From Cellulomonas sp. JH27-2 (GTDB lineage: Bacteria; Actinomycetota; Actinomycetes; Actinomycetales; Cellulomonadaceae): a stretch of DNA of 64,000 nucleotides. The position numbers were made by a program, and so were the translations under genes. The notes beneath the pieces were generated by a model. It was not told the DNA's origin and did not search any database. It was given only the letters and a program-made list of their open reading frames with translations. Below, piece by piece: positions 49,279 to 57,291 of the stretch (position 1 is its first letter; the number at the start of each line of letters is the position of its first letter). The stretch spans positions 186,001 through 250,000 of the forward strand of contig NZ_JACYFR010000005.1 of NCBI RefSeq assembly GCF_014837175.1, read 5' to 3'.

Positions 49279-52215
49279 TCAGACCCAGCGGCGCCGGACG
49301 AACGTCGCGAGGCCCGCGCCGCCCGCGAACAGCACGATCGCCAGGATCAGGCGACCGACCGAGCTCGCGCCCTCGCCGTCGGCTCCGGCGATCTCGATCG
49401 AGTAGGCGGTCGCCGACGTCGCACCCTGCGGGGCCCCGACGGCCATGCCCTCGGTCTCGGCACGCTTGGCGCCGGCGACGAGCACCGCGTACTTGGCGCC
49501 GTAGGACGTCGCCGTGTCCTCGCCCGTCGAGACGAGCTTGGACGTGCCCTGGTCGGAGAGCTGCTGCGCCCCGTCCACGAGGCCAGGCGTCTTCTCCTTG
49601 GCGGTGGCCAGGCCGTCGGCGAGCTTCTTGCTGCCGTCGGCGGCGTCACCGATGCCCTCGGAGAGCGTCGACGCACCCGCGGATGCCGCCGCCGCGCCTG
49701 TGGCGAGCTTCTTCGAGCCGGCCGCGGCGTCGTCGGCGCCGTCGGACAGCTTGGACGCACCGTCCGACGCCTTGTACACGCCGACCGCCAGCTTCTGGGA
49801 ACCCTCGGTCGCCGTCAGCAGACCGCCGTACAGCGTCGACGTGCCGTCGGTGACCTGCGCGATCCCGTCGTACAGGTCGGCCGACCCGTCGGCCGCCGCC
49901 TGTGCCCCGGCCGCCAGGTCCCTCGACCCGGCCGCGGCCCTGTTGATGCCGGTCGACAGCGCGGCCGACCCGGCCGCGGCCTTGTCGATGCCGGCTGAGA
50001 GGTTCTTGGAACCCGCTGCGGCCTGGTCGATACCGGTCGACAGCGCCTGCGCTCCATTCGTGAGCCTGGACAGCCCGTCGACGAGGCCGTCCTTGCCGGA
50101 GACGCCGGATTGAATCCGTCCGACGCCACCTTGCAGCAGGTGTACGCCACCCCGCAGGGTCTTGTCGGTGGCGTCCTTGTCCCCACCGACGGCGGCCTGA
50201 ATCTGGCCCACCAGCTGCGACGTTGCGTCACCGAGCCCCTTGGACGTCGCATCGAGGCCGTCGGCGACATCCGTCAGTCCTCCGGCGAGCTGGGCGAAGT
50301 ACGTGTCCGCCCCCCCGAGCTTGGCGCCCAGCGTCGAGGTCGAGTCGCCGAACATGCTCAGCTTCATCGACGCGCCCGTGAGGGTTGCCGCGGAGGTCAG
50401 CAGCTTTGTCTTGTTGGGGTCGGTGTCGTCGAGCGCGTTCGCAAGGTCCGTGAGGGCCTTGGCCTGCGCGTCGACGACAGCGGCCGCCGAGGTCACTCCA
50501 CCGCCGAGCTTGCCCGCATTCGTCGACGCGTCCGCGATGCTCGATCGCAACGTCGCAGTCAGGAAGCGCAGTGACTTCCCGTCGGTCGCCTCGCCGATCC
50601 CAGCCCGCATCTTTGCGAGCCCGGCCGCCAACGGCTTCAGCTCGTCCGGGACGCCCCCGACCGTGGTGCTGAGCAGCGCGAGCCCGTCGTCGAGGTTCTC
50701 GAGCCCGTCCGAGATCTGTCCAAGGCCGTCCACCAGCGACGTCTTTACCGTGGTCGACGTGGTGACACCCGCCGAGATGTCGCGCGCACCTTCGAGCAGA
50801 GCCTTCGCCCCGGCAGCCGCGCCGGCCTTGGAGTCGTTGAGGCCGTCTGCGAGGGCCTTTGCTCCGGCTGCGGCCCCCTTCGTGGGATCAGTGTTGTTGA
50901 GCCCCTCGGACAGCGCCTTGGCGCCGGCGGCGGCACCCTTGGTGGGGTCGGGGTCGTTCAGACCGTCGGCAAGCTCCTGGGCTCCCGGTGCGAGGGCGTC
51001 GTTGAGCCCGGATGCGAGGTCGAAGGATCCCGGCTCGATCTGGTCGCTCAGCGCGTCCGAGAGCTGCCCCGCGCCCGGGGTGATCTGCTTGTTCAGCCCG
51101 GTCCACAGCTGCTTGGCGCCCGGGCCCAGCTGCTTGCCGAGCGCGCCGGAGAGCGTCGTCAGACCGGGTGCGAGCTTCCCGTTGAGCCCGGCGGAGAGCT
51201 CGGCGGCGCCGGGGGCGAGCTGGTCGAGGCCGGATGCGAGCTTCTCGGCGCCCGGCGCGGCCCGGTCGACCAGGCCCTGCGAGAGCTGGTCGGCGCCGTC
51301 GCCGAGCTGGATGATGCCGTCGAGCACCTGGGCGGCGCCGTCGCGGAGCTTGAGGACGTTGTCGTCGATCTGCACGGCGCCCGACGTGAGCTCGACGCCG
51401 CTGTCGGCGCCCGCCTTGTAGCTGGCAGAGCCGCCCTTGAACGACGGGTAGTCGAGCGGCGAGACGGGCATGGACGTCAGCGTCGCCGCGGGCACCCGGC
51501 CGTGCGTGATCTGGGCCGTGTAGCCGAACTCGGCGGTGGGGGAGCCGATCGGCGGGAACAGCGTCATCTGGTACGTCATCTGCGTGCCGCCTCGGCCGTC
51601 GCCGGCCATGCCGGCCTCGTCGGACCGCACGTCGGTGAACGTCGACGGCAGCACGGTGACGAGCTGCCCGATCATCGGGACGACCGTGGTCTCGGTGGAC
51701 GTCGTCGTGCCGCCCTTGCCGTCGTCGTAGCTGACCTGCTCCTGCTTGGCGGTCTGGTTCGTGACCGTGAAGTGCACGGCCAGCTCGCCCGACTTCCCGA
51801 CGACCGAGCCCGGCTTCACGGGCTTGCCGTCGAGGGTGTACGTGATCTCGACCTTGAGCGGCAGGTCCTGGTCGTAGTCGCTGACCGAGCGCAGGCGGCG
51901 CTCGCCGTCCACGCTGACGTCCGCGACGACGTTCCCGTCGACCACCCGGTAGCCGCCGAACCCGTCGAGGTTGCGCAGGCCGTGCGTCGAGACGGGGTTG
52001 GAGATCCGTGCCGTGCCGTGGCCGGACAGCGCGAGCTGGTCGTAGATGCGCGCGTCCTGCAGCGACCCCGTCGCGTCCAGGTGGGCCTGCACGGTCTCGG
52101 TGTTGGTGACGGCGACGTCGCCGTCGTCGGCCGCGAGGGCCGGCGGGGCGCTGACCGCGACGATGAGCGGGACCGCGGCGAGGGCCGCGGCGGTGGTGAG
52201 GGTGGAGCGGCGCAC
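49279..52215 (-). CDS. YhgE/Pip-like large repeat protein
   Basis: A 978-residue extracytoplasmic protein. The N-terminal hydrophobic signal (TTAAALAAVPLIVAVSAPPALA) is followed by a beta-rich domain to about residue 250. Some 650 residues of short repeats with periodic D-G-A-x2-L and A-x-G-x-x-L patterns follow, matching the YhgE/Pip family. One membrane helix (LILAIVLFAGGAGLATFV) and a basic end close it. The near-identical unit DPTKGAAAGAKAL occurs twice around residue 435. The role is unknown; relatives include phage-infection and secretion-associated proteins. GTG 52215 lies one base after the upstream stop. Confidence 0.82.
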   Translation of the reverse strand: MRRSTLTTAAALAAVPLIVAVSAPPALAADDGDVAVTNTETVQAHLDATGSLQDARIYDQLALSGHGTARISNPVSTHGLRNLDGFGGYRVVDGNVVADVSVDGERRLRSVSDYDQDLPLKVEITYTLDGKPVKPGSVVGKSGELAVHFTVTNQTAKQEQVSYDDGKGGTTTSTETTVVPMIGQLVTVLPSTFTDVRSDEAGMAGDGRGGTQMTYQMTLFPPIGSPTAEFGYTAQITHGRVPAATLTSMPVSPLDYPSFKGGSASYKAGADSGVELTSGAVQIDDNVLKLRDGAAQVLDGIIQLGDGADQLSQGLVDRAAPGAEKLASGLDQLAPGAAELSAGLNGKLAPGLTTLSGALGKQLGPGAKQLWTGLNKQITPGAGQLSDALSDQIEPGSFDLASGLNDALAPGAQELADGLNDPDPTKGAAAGAKALSEGLNNTDPTKGAAAGAKALADGLNDSKAGAAAGAKALLEGARDISAGVTTSTTVKTSLVDGLGQISDGLENLDDGLALLSTTVGGVPDELKPLAAGLAKMRAGIGEATDGKSLRFLTATLRSSIADASTNAGKLGGGVTSAAAVVDAQAKALTDLANALDDTDPNKTKLLTSAATLTGASMKLSMFGDSTSTLGAKLGGADTYFAQLAGGLTDVADGLDATSKGLGDATSQLVGQIQAAVGGDKDATDKTLRGGVHLLQGGVGRIQSGVSGKDGLVDGLSRLTNGAQALSTGIDQAAAGSKNLSAGIDKAAAGSAALSTGINRAAAGSRDLAAGAQAAADGSADLYDGIAQVTDGTSTLYGGLLTATEGSQKLAVGVYKASDGASKLSDGADDAAAGSKKLATGAAAASAGASTLSEGIGDAADGSKKLADGLATAKEKTPGLVDGAQQLSDQGTSKLVSTGEDTATSYGAKYAVLVAGAKRAETEGMAVGAPQGATSATAYSIEIAGADGEGASSVGRLILAIVLFAGGAGLATFVRRRWV
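50870..50960 (-). repeat. Near-identical repeat units within the YhgE-like gene
   Basis: Two adjacent copies of a 54-60 base unit encode LNDPDPTKGAAAGAKAL and LNNTDPTKGAAAGAKAL, and a third, degenerate copy follows. They look like recent internal duplication. Confidence 0.7.
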
Positions 52216-52216
52216 G

Positions 52217-52909
52217 TCAGGCCTCCGTCGGGGGCTGCAGGGGAAGGTGCCAGGCGTTGCCCTCGCGGCGGGCGACGCTCGGGGTGCCGGTGGCGGGGGT
52301 GTCCGCGTCGCGAGCGACGGCTGGTGCGGCGGCCGCGGGGACGGCCGGTGCGGAAGCCTGGGCCGTGTGGCGGGGCGCCGTGCGGGCGGCGTCGTCGGTC
52401 GAGCGCTCGAGCTCGCGCTCGTGCTGGATCTGAGGGCCGAGCAGCGCGGTCGCGACGAAGCCGGCGCCCGCGGCGACCAGGATCGAGGTCGCGGTGGTGG
52501 CCGACGACGACAGGAACGCGGTCGGGTCGGCGGCGTACGTCGTCTCGTAGGCCCCGGCCATCGCGGCGGCACCGAGCAGGGTCGCCCACAGCGGCAGGCG
52601 GCCGCGCGTCGCGGCCCCCACGGCCAGGCAGACGAGCAGCACGACGAGCACGGCGACGGCCCGCCCGGCGGTCGCGTCGGGCAGCACGGCCGCGCGCAGC
52701 GCGTAACCCGCCCAGGCGACGACGAACCCGATCAGGAACGCGCCGGCACGTTGCGCCGGCGATCGGTCGGGCACGAGGCCCAACGCCCCGCCCAGGGCAC
52801 CACCGAGCAGCGCGACGCCCTCGGTGTCGAGCCCCAGGGCGTCGGACAGGACGACGAGCAACGTCGTCAGGACGGCGAGGGTGACCCCCGCCAGGATGTA
52901 CCGCCTCAT
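52217..52909 (-). CDS. Membrane protein partner of the YhgE-like protein
   Basis: A 230-residue protein with five to six hydrophobic helices in residues 5-155 (YILAGVTLAVLTTLLVVLSDALG, GAFLIGFVVAWAGYALRAA, AVAVLVVLLVCLAVGAA, ILVAAGAGFVATALLG). A charged, Ala/Pro-rich cytoplasmic tail of about 70 residues follows. I do not recognise the family. ATG 52909 has GAGG five bases upstream. Its stop is one base before the YhgE-like start, so the two are surely co-transcribed and probably interact. Confidence 0.78.
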   Translation of the reverse strand: MRRYILAGVTLAVLTTLLVVLSDALGLDTEGVALLGGALGGALGLVPDRSPAQRAGAFLIGFVVAWAGYALRAAVLPDATAGRAVAVLVVLLVCLAVGAATRGRLPLWATLLGAAAMAGAYETTYAADPTAFLSSSATTATSILVAAGAGFVATALLGPQIQHERELERSTDDAARTAPRHTAQASAPAVPAAAAPAVARDADTPATGTPSVARREGNAWHLPLQPPTEA

Positions 52910-53064
52910 GACCACCTCGATGTGGTGAACCGCTGGAAGACCTGGACCGTCGGCCGTCCCGGGAAGGCGCACACGTGGCGCCGGCGCCGTTGACGGCGGC
53001 GCGCGCGTCCTCCCAGGACGAGACCGCGGCTTGTCTACCAACGCGACGAACACCTAGGCCAGCC

Positions 53065-53105
53065 GGTACTAGGTAAAACGGGCCGAGTACCAGATAAGCG
53101 TTATC
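53065..53105. promoter_or_regulatory. Inverted repeats upstream of the YhgE-like operon
   Basis: GGTACT (53065-53070) and AGTACC (53086-53091) form an inverted repeat with a 15-base spacer; GATAA-GCG-TTATC (53093-53105) adjoins it. The stretch is AT-rich. It lies in the gap 52910-53145, between two same-strand genes, and probably holds the operon promoter and an operator. No clear -35/-10 pair stands out. Confidence 0.45.
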
Positions 53106-53145
53106 GCGTTGTGATCTGGGCCACGTCGGGTGGCCCGACGGGGCG

Positions 53146-53724
53146 TCAGATGAAGTTCAGCGGGTCGAACTCGTCGACCGGGATGATCCGCAGGCGCGGC
53201 AGCGAGATGTTGAACGCGGCCACGTCGTACTCGAGGTCGAACTGCTGCAGGCCGCGCGACGTGAGGCCCGCCAGCTGGGTGCTGGTGAACTCGCGGAACG
53301 CGAGCAGGCCGACTCGACGGTCGCCCGCGTCGACCAGGGCCTCCAGCTCGGGCGCGAAGTCGCCGTCGTGGCTCGCCAGCATCACGTCGCCCCGTCGCTC
53401 GGCGAGCGCCGCGAGCGTGCGCTTGATGCCGATGTCGACGACCTTCTCGTACGACTCGCCGGACAACGGGATCACGCGGAAGTCGATGGCGGTGAGCGCC
53501 TGGATGAACGACATCGGCAGCGTGCCGTTCGACGCGTTGAGGAAGAACAGCCCCTTGACGGGCTGCTGCCACGCGGAGCGCGTGAAGTCGCGGATGCGGT
53601 CCCAGCGGGGCCGCTGCTCGGACGTCGGTCGCCCGCCCAGGATGCTGGAGCCCAGCGTCGCGTCGATGTTCTCGCCGTCGACCAGCAGGTAGGTGGTGCC
53701 GGTTGCCGTGTCCGCGCTGCTCAT
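53146..53724 (-). CDS. NYN-domain (PIN-like) nuclease
   Basis: A 192-residue NYN-domain protein. Acidic active-site motifs are YLLVDGENIDATLG near residue 12, KVVDIGIKRTLAAL near 93 and DVMLASHDGDFAPEL near 112. Such proteins are metal-dependent RNases, but the target is unknown. TAGCCT (53731-53736, minus strand) lies six bases before the ATG, so it is probably leaderless. It is divergent from the MarR gene. Confidence 0.9.
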   Translation of the reverse strand: MSSADTATGTTYLLVDGENIDATLGSSILGGRPTSEQRPRWDRIRDFTRSAWQQPVKGLFFLNASNGTLPMSFIQALTAIDFRVIPLSGESYEKVVDIGIKRTLAALAERRGDVMLASHDGDFAPELEALVDAGDRRVGLLAFREFTSTQLAGLTSRGLQQFDLEYDVAAFNISLPRLRIIPVDEFDPLNFI

Positions 53725-53765
53725 GAGGTCAGGCTACTGGGAACACCCCGCGCGCCGTGCGGGTT

Positions 53766-53787
53766 GGTCCATGCAGACGCATGGACC
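53766..53787. promoter_or_regulatory. MarR operator
   Basis: GGTCCATGC-AGAC-GCATGGACC (53766-53787), a perfect nine-base inverted repeat with a four-base centre, ending five bases before the MarR ribosome site. It is in the 78-base gap between the divergent NYN and MarR genes. Confidence 0.75.
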
Positions 53788-53802
53788 GACGAAGGAGCAC
53801 GC

Positions 53803-54267
53803 ATGACGCGGGATCGGGCGCTACCCGGGGTGCGCGAGACGACGCAGGCCTGGGAGTCGCTGTTCCGCGCCCAGGTGACGCTCATGCGCCGGTTCCAGGC
53901 CGACGACGTCTGGGGCGAGGTGTCCCTGCGCGAGTACGACGTGCTCTTCACGCTCACGACGTGCCCGGGAGGGTCGGCCCGGCTGCGCGAGCTGGCCGAG
54001 AACAGCCTGCTCACGCAGCCGAGCCTGTCGCGGCTCGTCGAGCGGCTGGAGGCTGACGGCCTGGTGACGCGCGACCCGGTGCCGGGCGACGGTCGGGGCG
54101 TCGCGGTGACCCTCACCGCGCGAGGCCGCTCCGTGCAGCGCGAGGTCGGGCGGCGCCACGCGGAGTCGATCCGGCGGTACGTGGGCGGGGCGCTCGACGC
54201 CGACGAGCTCGCTGCCCTGCGGACACTCACGGACAAGCTCCGCGCGGGCCAGGCCGACATCGACTGA
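53803..54267 (+). CDS. MarR-family transcriptional regulator
   Basis: A 154-residue MarR regulator with the winged-helix core LREYDVLFTLTTCPGGSARLRELAENSLLTQPSLSRLVERLEADGLVTRDPVPGDGR split over residues 46-103. Helices at both ends form the dimer interface. AAGGAG precedes the ATG. A perfect palindrome in the leader suggests autorepression. The flavodoxin gene lies 73 bases downstream and may be co-regulated. Confidence 0.9.
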   Translation: MTRDRALPGVRETTQAWESLFRAQVTLMRRFQADDVWGEVSLREYDVLFTLTTCPGGSARLRELAENSLLTQPSLSRLVERLEADGLVTRDPVPGDGRGVAVTLTARGRSVQREVGRRHAESIRRYVGGALDADELAALRTLTDKLRAGQADID

Positions 54268-54340
54268 CCAAGGACCTCGGGCCCACGTGCCGTGCGCGGT
54301 CGCACGTGACGATGGGGGTCCCCGATCCGAGGAGCATGCG

Positions 54341-54853
54341 ATGGACGCACGAGTTCTGGTGGTGATCGCCTCGAGGCACGGCGCGACGAGGGAGATCGCG
54401 GACGCGGTCGCGGACGTCCTGCGCGAACGCGGCGCAGCGGTGGACGTCGCCCCGCCGGGCGAGGCCCCGGGCGTGACCGGCTACGACGCCGTGGTCGTCG
54501 GCTCCGCGGTCTACACGGGTCACTGGCTCCCCGCGGCCCGCGCCTACGTCGAGCGGGAGTCGGGGGCGCTGGCGAGGCGGCACGTGTGGTTCTTCTCGTC
54601 GGGCCTGGCCGGTCAGCCGGCGGCGGCCGCGAACAGCCCGCACGAGATCGCCGCGATGGTGAGGTCCGTCGGCGCGCACGGGCACCGCAGCTTCCGCGGC
54701 CGCCTCGACGTCTCGGTGCTGTCCTTCGCGGAACGGGCGATCATCGCCGGTGCGCGCGCCCGGGCGGGCGACCACCGCGACCTCGCCGCGGTGCGACGGT
54801 GGGCCGACGAGGTGGGCGACGAGCTCGTGCGCGTGTCGGCGCTCTCGGCCTGA
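54341..54853 (+). CDS. Flavodoxin-domain protein (HemG-like)
   Basis: A 170-residue protein with the FMN-binding N-terminus VLVVIASRHGATREIADAVADVL and GYDAVVVGSAVYTGHWLPAARAYVERE, typical of the flavodoxin/protoporphyrinogen-oxidase-like class. RRHVWFFSSGL fits as well. The partner and electron acceptor are unknown. GAGGAG lies about seven bases before the ATG. It follows MarR on the same strand and converges with the kinase gene. Confidence 0.87.
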   Translation: MDARVLVVIASRHGATREIADAVADVLRERGAAVDVAPPGEAPGVTGYDAVVVGSAVYTGHWLPAARAYVERESGALARRHVWFFSSGLAGQPAAAANSPHEIAAMVRSVGAHGHRSFRGRLDVSVLSFAERAIIAGARARAGDHRDLAAVRRWADEVGDELVRVSALSA

Positions 54854-54865
54854 CGCCGTGGCTCC

Positions 54866-55780
54866 TCAGTCCTGGCCGCGCAGCGTGTCGAGGCGTTCGG
54901 CGACCTCCGCGAGCGGCGGGCGCTCCTCGGGCTCCATCGCAGTCATCGCGCCCAGGAGGCGGGACCAGCCGCGTCCCAGGCTCGTCGGGACGGTCACGGG
55001 CTCGAGCAGCCGCGCCAGGGAGCTGGCCAGCGGCGCGCCGGGGTAGGCGCGCGTCCCGGTGCGGCACTCCAGCAGCACGAGTCCCAACGAGTACACGTCG
55101 GAGGCGGGACCGACGTCGGCACCGAGCGCCTGCTCCGGGCTGTGGTAGCCGGCGGTCCCCGACGAACCGGCGGGTGCTCGTCCGGTCCCGCGCGCGGCAC
55201 CGCTCGTCGCGATCCCGAAGTCGGCGAGCACGACGGTGGGCCCGCCCCGCCCGCTCACGACGGGGTTGCGGTCGGGGGGCGTGACCAGGACGTTGGACGG
55301 CTTGATGTCCCGGTGGACGACGCCGGCGGTGTGGGCGTGGTCGAGCGCCACGGCGATCTGGTGCCCGATGGCCGCGGTGTCCTGCGCCGAGACGGGGCCC
55401 CGTGCGATGAGCTCCCGCAGCGTCGTGCCCTCGATCAGCTCCATCGCGAGGAACGCGACCGGGCCGCGCTCGCGGTCCACGTCGGCGCCCACGTCCAGCA
55501 GCGCGACGAGCCCGGGATGGGACAGACCGGCCAGCACGCGAGCCTCCTGCGCGTAGCGGCGCACGTCGGCGGGGGTGGCGTCGTCGAGCGTGAAGACCTT
55601 GAGCGCGACGGAGCGCCCGACGCGCAGGTCGGTCGCCCGGAAGACCTCGCCGGAGCCCCCGGACCCGAGGCGCGACTCGACCTGGTAGCGGCGCCCCAGC
55701 GCCGTCCTGGTACGACGGTCCGCGTCCATGCTCTTGGCGTGCTCCTTCGTCGGGCGGGGTGGTCGCGCTGCCCCGCGCAC
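54866..55780 (-). CDS. Soluble Ser/Thr protein kinase
   Basis: A 304-residue Hanks-type kinase: Gly loop LGSGGSGEVF near residue 39, catalytic Lys in VALKVF, HRDIKPSN and LADFGIA (DFG), then SPEQALG. There is no membrane helix or PASTA domain, so it is cytosolic and unlike PknB. The GTG at 55780 lies six bases after TAGCCT (55787-55792, minus strand), giving a leaderless start with a 17-residue basic extension. ATG 55729 is the alternative. Confidence 0.9.
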   Translation of the reverse strand: MRGAARPPRPTKEHAKSMDADRRTRTALGRRYQVESRLGSGGSGEVFRATDLRVGRSVALKVFTLDDATPADVRRYAQEARVLAGLSHPGLVALLDVGADVDRERGPVAFLAMELIEGTTLRELIARGPVSAQDTAAIGHQIAVALDHAHTAGVVHRDIKPSNVLVTPPDRNPVVSGRGGPTVVLADFGIATSGAARGTGRAPAGSSGTAGYHSPEQALGADVGPASDVYSLGLVLLECRTGTRAYPGAPLASSLARLLEPVTVPTSLGRGWSRLLGAMTAMEPEERPPLAEVAERLDTLRGQD

Positions 55781-55786
55781 GTCTCG

Positions 55787-55792
55787 AGGCTA
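55787..55792 (-). promoter_or_regulatory. -10 box of leaderless kinase mRNA
   Basis: TAGCCT on the minus strand (55792-55787), six bases before GTG 55780; it is the same hexamer as before the NYN gene. Confidence 0.5.
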
Positions 55793-55866
55793 GGCGCGCG
55801 CGTCCGGCCCCGCACTGCGAGAGCAGGTGATGTCCGTGACTGCCCCGACACGCAGTGGTGAACGGT

Positions 55867-55909
55867 TTGCAATGAACTGCAAGCGACTTGCGCTCCCAGC
55901 CACTACAGT
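55867..55909 (+). promoter_or_regulatory. Operators and -10 box of the alpha-glucoside LacI gene
   Basis: TTGCA-N6-TGCAA (55867-55882) overlaps GCAAG-CGA-CTTGC (55879-55891). TACAGT (55904-55909) follows, seven bases before ATG 55917. The TTGCAA/CTTGC half-sites resemble those of actinobacterial MalR-type LacI regulators, and the position implies autorepression of a leaderless mRNA. Confidence 0.62.
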
Positions 55910-55916
55910 GGGCCGC

Positions 55917-56936
55917 ATGTCACGGCGTCTCGCAGAGGTTGCACGCAAGGTCGGCGTCTCGGAAGCCACCGTCAGCCGCGTGCTGAACGGCAAGCCGGGG
56001 GTCTCCGAGCAGACCCGCGAGGCGGTCCTCACCGCGCTCGACGTGCTCGGGTACGAGCGCCCGACGAAGCTGCGCGGCGAGCGCGCCCGCCTCGTCGGGC
56101 TCGTGCTGCCCGAGCTGCAGAACCCCATCTTCCCCGCGTTCGCCGAGGTGGTCGGCGGCGCCCTCGCGCAGCAGGGCTTCACTCCGGTCCTGTGCACGCA
56201 GACCGCCGGCGGCGTGTCCGAGGCGGACTACGTCGAGCTGCTGCTGGGCCAGCAGGTCTCGGGCATCGTCTTCGCCGGTGGCAACTACGCGCAGCGCGAT
56301 GCCCTGCACGGTCACTACGACCGCCTGACCGGCCGCAACCTGCCCGTCGTCCTCATCAACGCCTCGATCGAGGACCTCGAGTTCCCCCGGGTCTCGTGCG
56401 ACGACGAGGTCGCGATCGAGCAGGCCGTGGGACACCTCGCGTCGCTCGGGCACACCACGATCGGCCTCGTGCTCGGCCCGGTCGACCACGTGCCCTCGGA
56501 GCGCAAGCTGCGCGCCGCCCAGACGGTGGCGCAGCGGCTCGGCATCGAGCTCGAGGACCGCCACGTCGTGCGCTCCGCCTACTCGCTGGAGAGCGGTCAG
56601 GCGGCGGCGACGCGCCTGATCAAGGAGGGTGTCACAGGCATCGTGTGTGCCAGCGACCCGCTCGCGCTGGGCGCCATCCGGGCCGCGCGGCGGTCGGGGC
56701 TGCGCGTCCCGGAAGACATCTCGATCGTCGGCTACGACGACTCGGCGTTCATGAACTGCACCGAGCCTCCGCTGACGACCGTGCGCCAGCCGATCGAGCC
56801 GATGGGGCGCGCCGCGATCGACCTGCTCGTGAGCCAGATCAACGGCGCGTCGGTGCCGCAGGAGGAGCTGCTCTTCGAGCCCGAGCTGGTCGTGCGCGGC
56901 TCCACCGGCCCGGCCCCGGCGGCACGCAACGCCTGA
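55917..56936 (+). CDS. LacI-family regulator of the alpha-glucoside block (MalR/AglR-like)
   Basis: A 339-residue LacI protein. The helix-turn-helix is at the very N-terminus (RRLAEVARKVGVSEATVSRVLNGKPGVS), followed by the effector domain (IGLVLGPVDHVPSERKLRA, GIVCASDPLALGAIRAARRSGLRVP, YDDSAFMNCTEPPLTTVRQP). The ATG start is set by the leaderless -10. GH13 and an ABC sugar operon follow on the same strand, so it most likely represses them in the absence of maltose, trehalose or a similar alpha-glucoside; which one is unknown. Confidence 0.92.
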   Translation: MSRRLAEVARKVGVSEATVSRVLNGKPGVSEQTREAVLTALDVLGYERPTKLRGERARLVGLVLPELQNPIFPAFAEVVGGALAQQGFTPVLCTQTAGGVSEADYVELLLGQQVSGIVFAGGNYAQRDALHGHYDRLTGRNLPVVLINASIEDLEFPRVSCDDEVAIEQAVGHLASLGHTTIGLVLGPVDHVPSERKLRAAQTVAQRLGIELEDRHVVRSAYSLESGQAAATRLIKEGVTGIVCASDPLALGAIRAARRSGLRVPEDISIVGYDDSAFMNCTEPPLTTVRQPIEPMGRAAIDLLVSQINGASVPQEELLFEPELVVRGSTGPAPAARNA

Positions 56937-56993
56937 CCTCGTTCCGCGCCTGACCCCGCGCCGCCCGCGGGAGCCCGTCACCCCTCCGACAGC

Positions 56994-57033
56994 GTCCGAG
57001 CAGCTGGTCGTCTTCGCGTCCAGCCGCTCGGAC
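56994..57033 (+). terminator. Terminator after the LacI gene
   Basis: GTCCGAGC (56994-57001) pairs with GCTCGGAC (57026-57033), and GCTGG pairs with CCAGC inside, with one mismatch between. It separates the LacI gene from the GH13 gene. Confidence 0.75.
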
Positions 57034-57126
57034 GTCGTCGTGTGTGGTGTACGCCACGCCAGCGACCGACACTCGGCGATCCAGTTCGATCTGCCTCACG
57101 GTCACACTTCGATAACGCGACTGTCA

Positions 57127-57161
57127 GGTTCTTGCGCACTTTCCGTCTGGTCCTTTAGTGT
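57127..57161 (+). promoter_or_regulatory. GH13 gene promoter and candidate operator
   Basis: TTGCGC (57132-57137) and TAGTGT (57156-57161), 18-base spacer. GGTTCTTGCG (57127-57136) covers the -35; its complement CGCAAGAACC recurs upstream of the binding-protein gene at 59017. The 57034-57291 stretch otherwise shows no gene. Confidence 0.5.
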
Positions 57162-57291
57162 CATCCACACGACAGGGACGTCCCCCGGATCGTCGGCGCA
57201 ACGCAGCTGCCGGCACACCCGGCGGTCCTGGAGTGCAGACCGACCCACCGGCTGACGACGACGTCGACGGCCCGCGAGAGACGAGCTCCCC

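Noticed and set aside
49279-52215. Repeats in the YhgE-like gene as CRISPR or mobile element
   Set aside because: They stay in frame, vary in sequence and encode a continuous protein.
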